Shown: piece by piece, positions 5,769 through 6,110 of the stretch | Position numbering within the stretch: the stretch's first letter is position 1 | Layout: the number at the start of each line of letters is the position of its first letter | Source: JBGPBY01 sp041481485 | GTDB lineage: Bacteria > Acidobacteriota > Terriglobia > 20CM-2-55-15 | Direction of reading: 5' to 3' | Assembly (NCBI GenBank): GCA_041481485.1 | Contig: JBGPBY010000451.1 | Coordinates: 1 to 6,110 of the forward strand | Length of the DNA stretch: 6,110 nt | The notes under the pieces: model-generated | Told to the model about the DNA's origin: nothing | Seen by the model: only the letters and a program-made list of their open reading frames with translations | Databases searched by the model: none | Translations under genes and position numbers: made by a program

Positions 5769-6110
5769 TCATCCAATACGATAAACAATCTCTTTCATCC
5801 AGTCCAAGCCGCGAGCTTTGAACTGAGACTCTTCATCCAGACAATCGTGACTGTGGAGTTTTTGAATCGGGGAATCTGAAAACAAGGATCTCACCTCAGA
5901 CTCGGGAACGCTGAATGGCGGACCACCCATCCGCTTCTGATCGTATTCAATGGTGATCAGAAGAATCTTGCCGCCGGGCTCGAGGAATGCCGTCAATCGC
6001 TCGGCATATGCCTTCCGCGTTGCTGGAGGAAGTGCGATCAACGCGGCACGGTCATAAATCCAATTGAATTTTCCGGTCCGGCCAGGCTGTAGTTCGAAAA
6101 AATCGCCGAC
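5769..6110 (-). CDS. Thiopurine S-methyltransferase-like protein, C-terminal part, 5' end outside window
   Basis: S-adenosylmethionine-dependent methyltransferase of the TPMT family. Known bacterial members methylate thiopurines, and some act on selenium or tellurium oxyanions; the true substrate here is unknown. The minus-strand frame is open to the window edge and gives 113 residues, about half of a usual 195-220 residue protein. Reading from the edge it begins VGDFFEL, then FNWIYDRAALIALPP, followed by PGGKILLITIEYDQ and RMGGPPFSVPESEVRSLF. It ends FKARGLDWMKEIVYRIG before the TGA at 5769-5771. These blocks, above all YDRAALIALP and GPPFSV, are TPMT signatures in the expected order. The N-terminal SAM-binding glycine motif lies beyond the edge. 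A TTG at 6041 is not the start, since family sequence continues upstream of it. The gene converges on hrpB with the palindromic repeats between them. Confidence 0.9.
   Translation of the reverse strand, partial: VGDFFELQPGRTGKFNWIYDRAALIALPPATRKAYAERLTAFLEPGGKILLITIEYDQKRMGGPPFSVPESEVRSLFSDSPIQKLHSHDCLDEESQFKARGLDWMKEIVYRIG

Overview
The window reads as a bacterial chromosome segment of moderate GC, probably from a Planctomycetota-like organism. That assignment is an inference. It rests on the style of the DinB and HrpB proteins, weak or absent Shine-Dalgarno sequences, and short GC-rich palindromic modules of the GCGCGGTC-TAT-GACCGCGC kind downstream of hrpB. No rRNA or other phylogenetic marker is present, so the phylum is not proven.

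Layout from left to right. (1) Positions 1-633, plus strand: the C-terminal part of a DinB-type Y-family DNA polymerase (Pol IV), cut by the window edge. (2) Positions 660-2906 (or 2960), minus strand: a compact three-gene cassette read right to left, made of a C5-cytosine DNA methyltransferase, an HNH endonuclease with predicted winged-helix flanks, and a Vsr mismatch endonuclease. The spacers are 32 and 31 bases. (3) Positions 3020-5590, plus strand: a full-length HrpB ATP-dependent helicase, divergent from the methyltransferase. (4) Positions 5591-5768: a non-coding gap between convergent genes, filled with a compound of hairpins that includes a perfect 29-bp inverted repeat. (5) Positions 5769-6110, minus strand: the C-terminal 113 residues of a thiopurine S-methyltransferase-like protein, cut by the right edge.

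The genes in the middle form a coherent unit. The methyltransferase would mark cytosines in a short target, the HNH protein is the likely cognate restriction enzyme for unmarked DNA, and Vsr would start repair of the T:G mismatches left when 5-methylcytosine deaminates. The cassette lies between genes that look like ordinary backbone genes (dinB, hrpB), as expected for a horizontally moving restriction-modification unit. No integrase, att site or insertion sequence is visible.

The non-coding signals most worth a second look are the compound palindromic element at 5593-5748 and an imperfect palindrome at 1080-1103 placed directly before the vsr start codon. No CRISPR array, tRNA, rRNA or recognisable riboswitch was seen.
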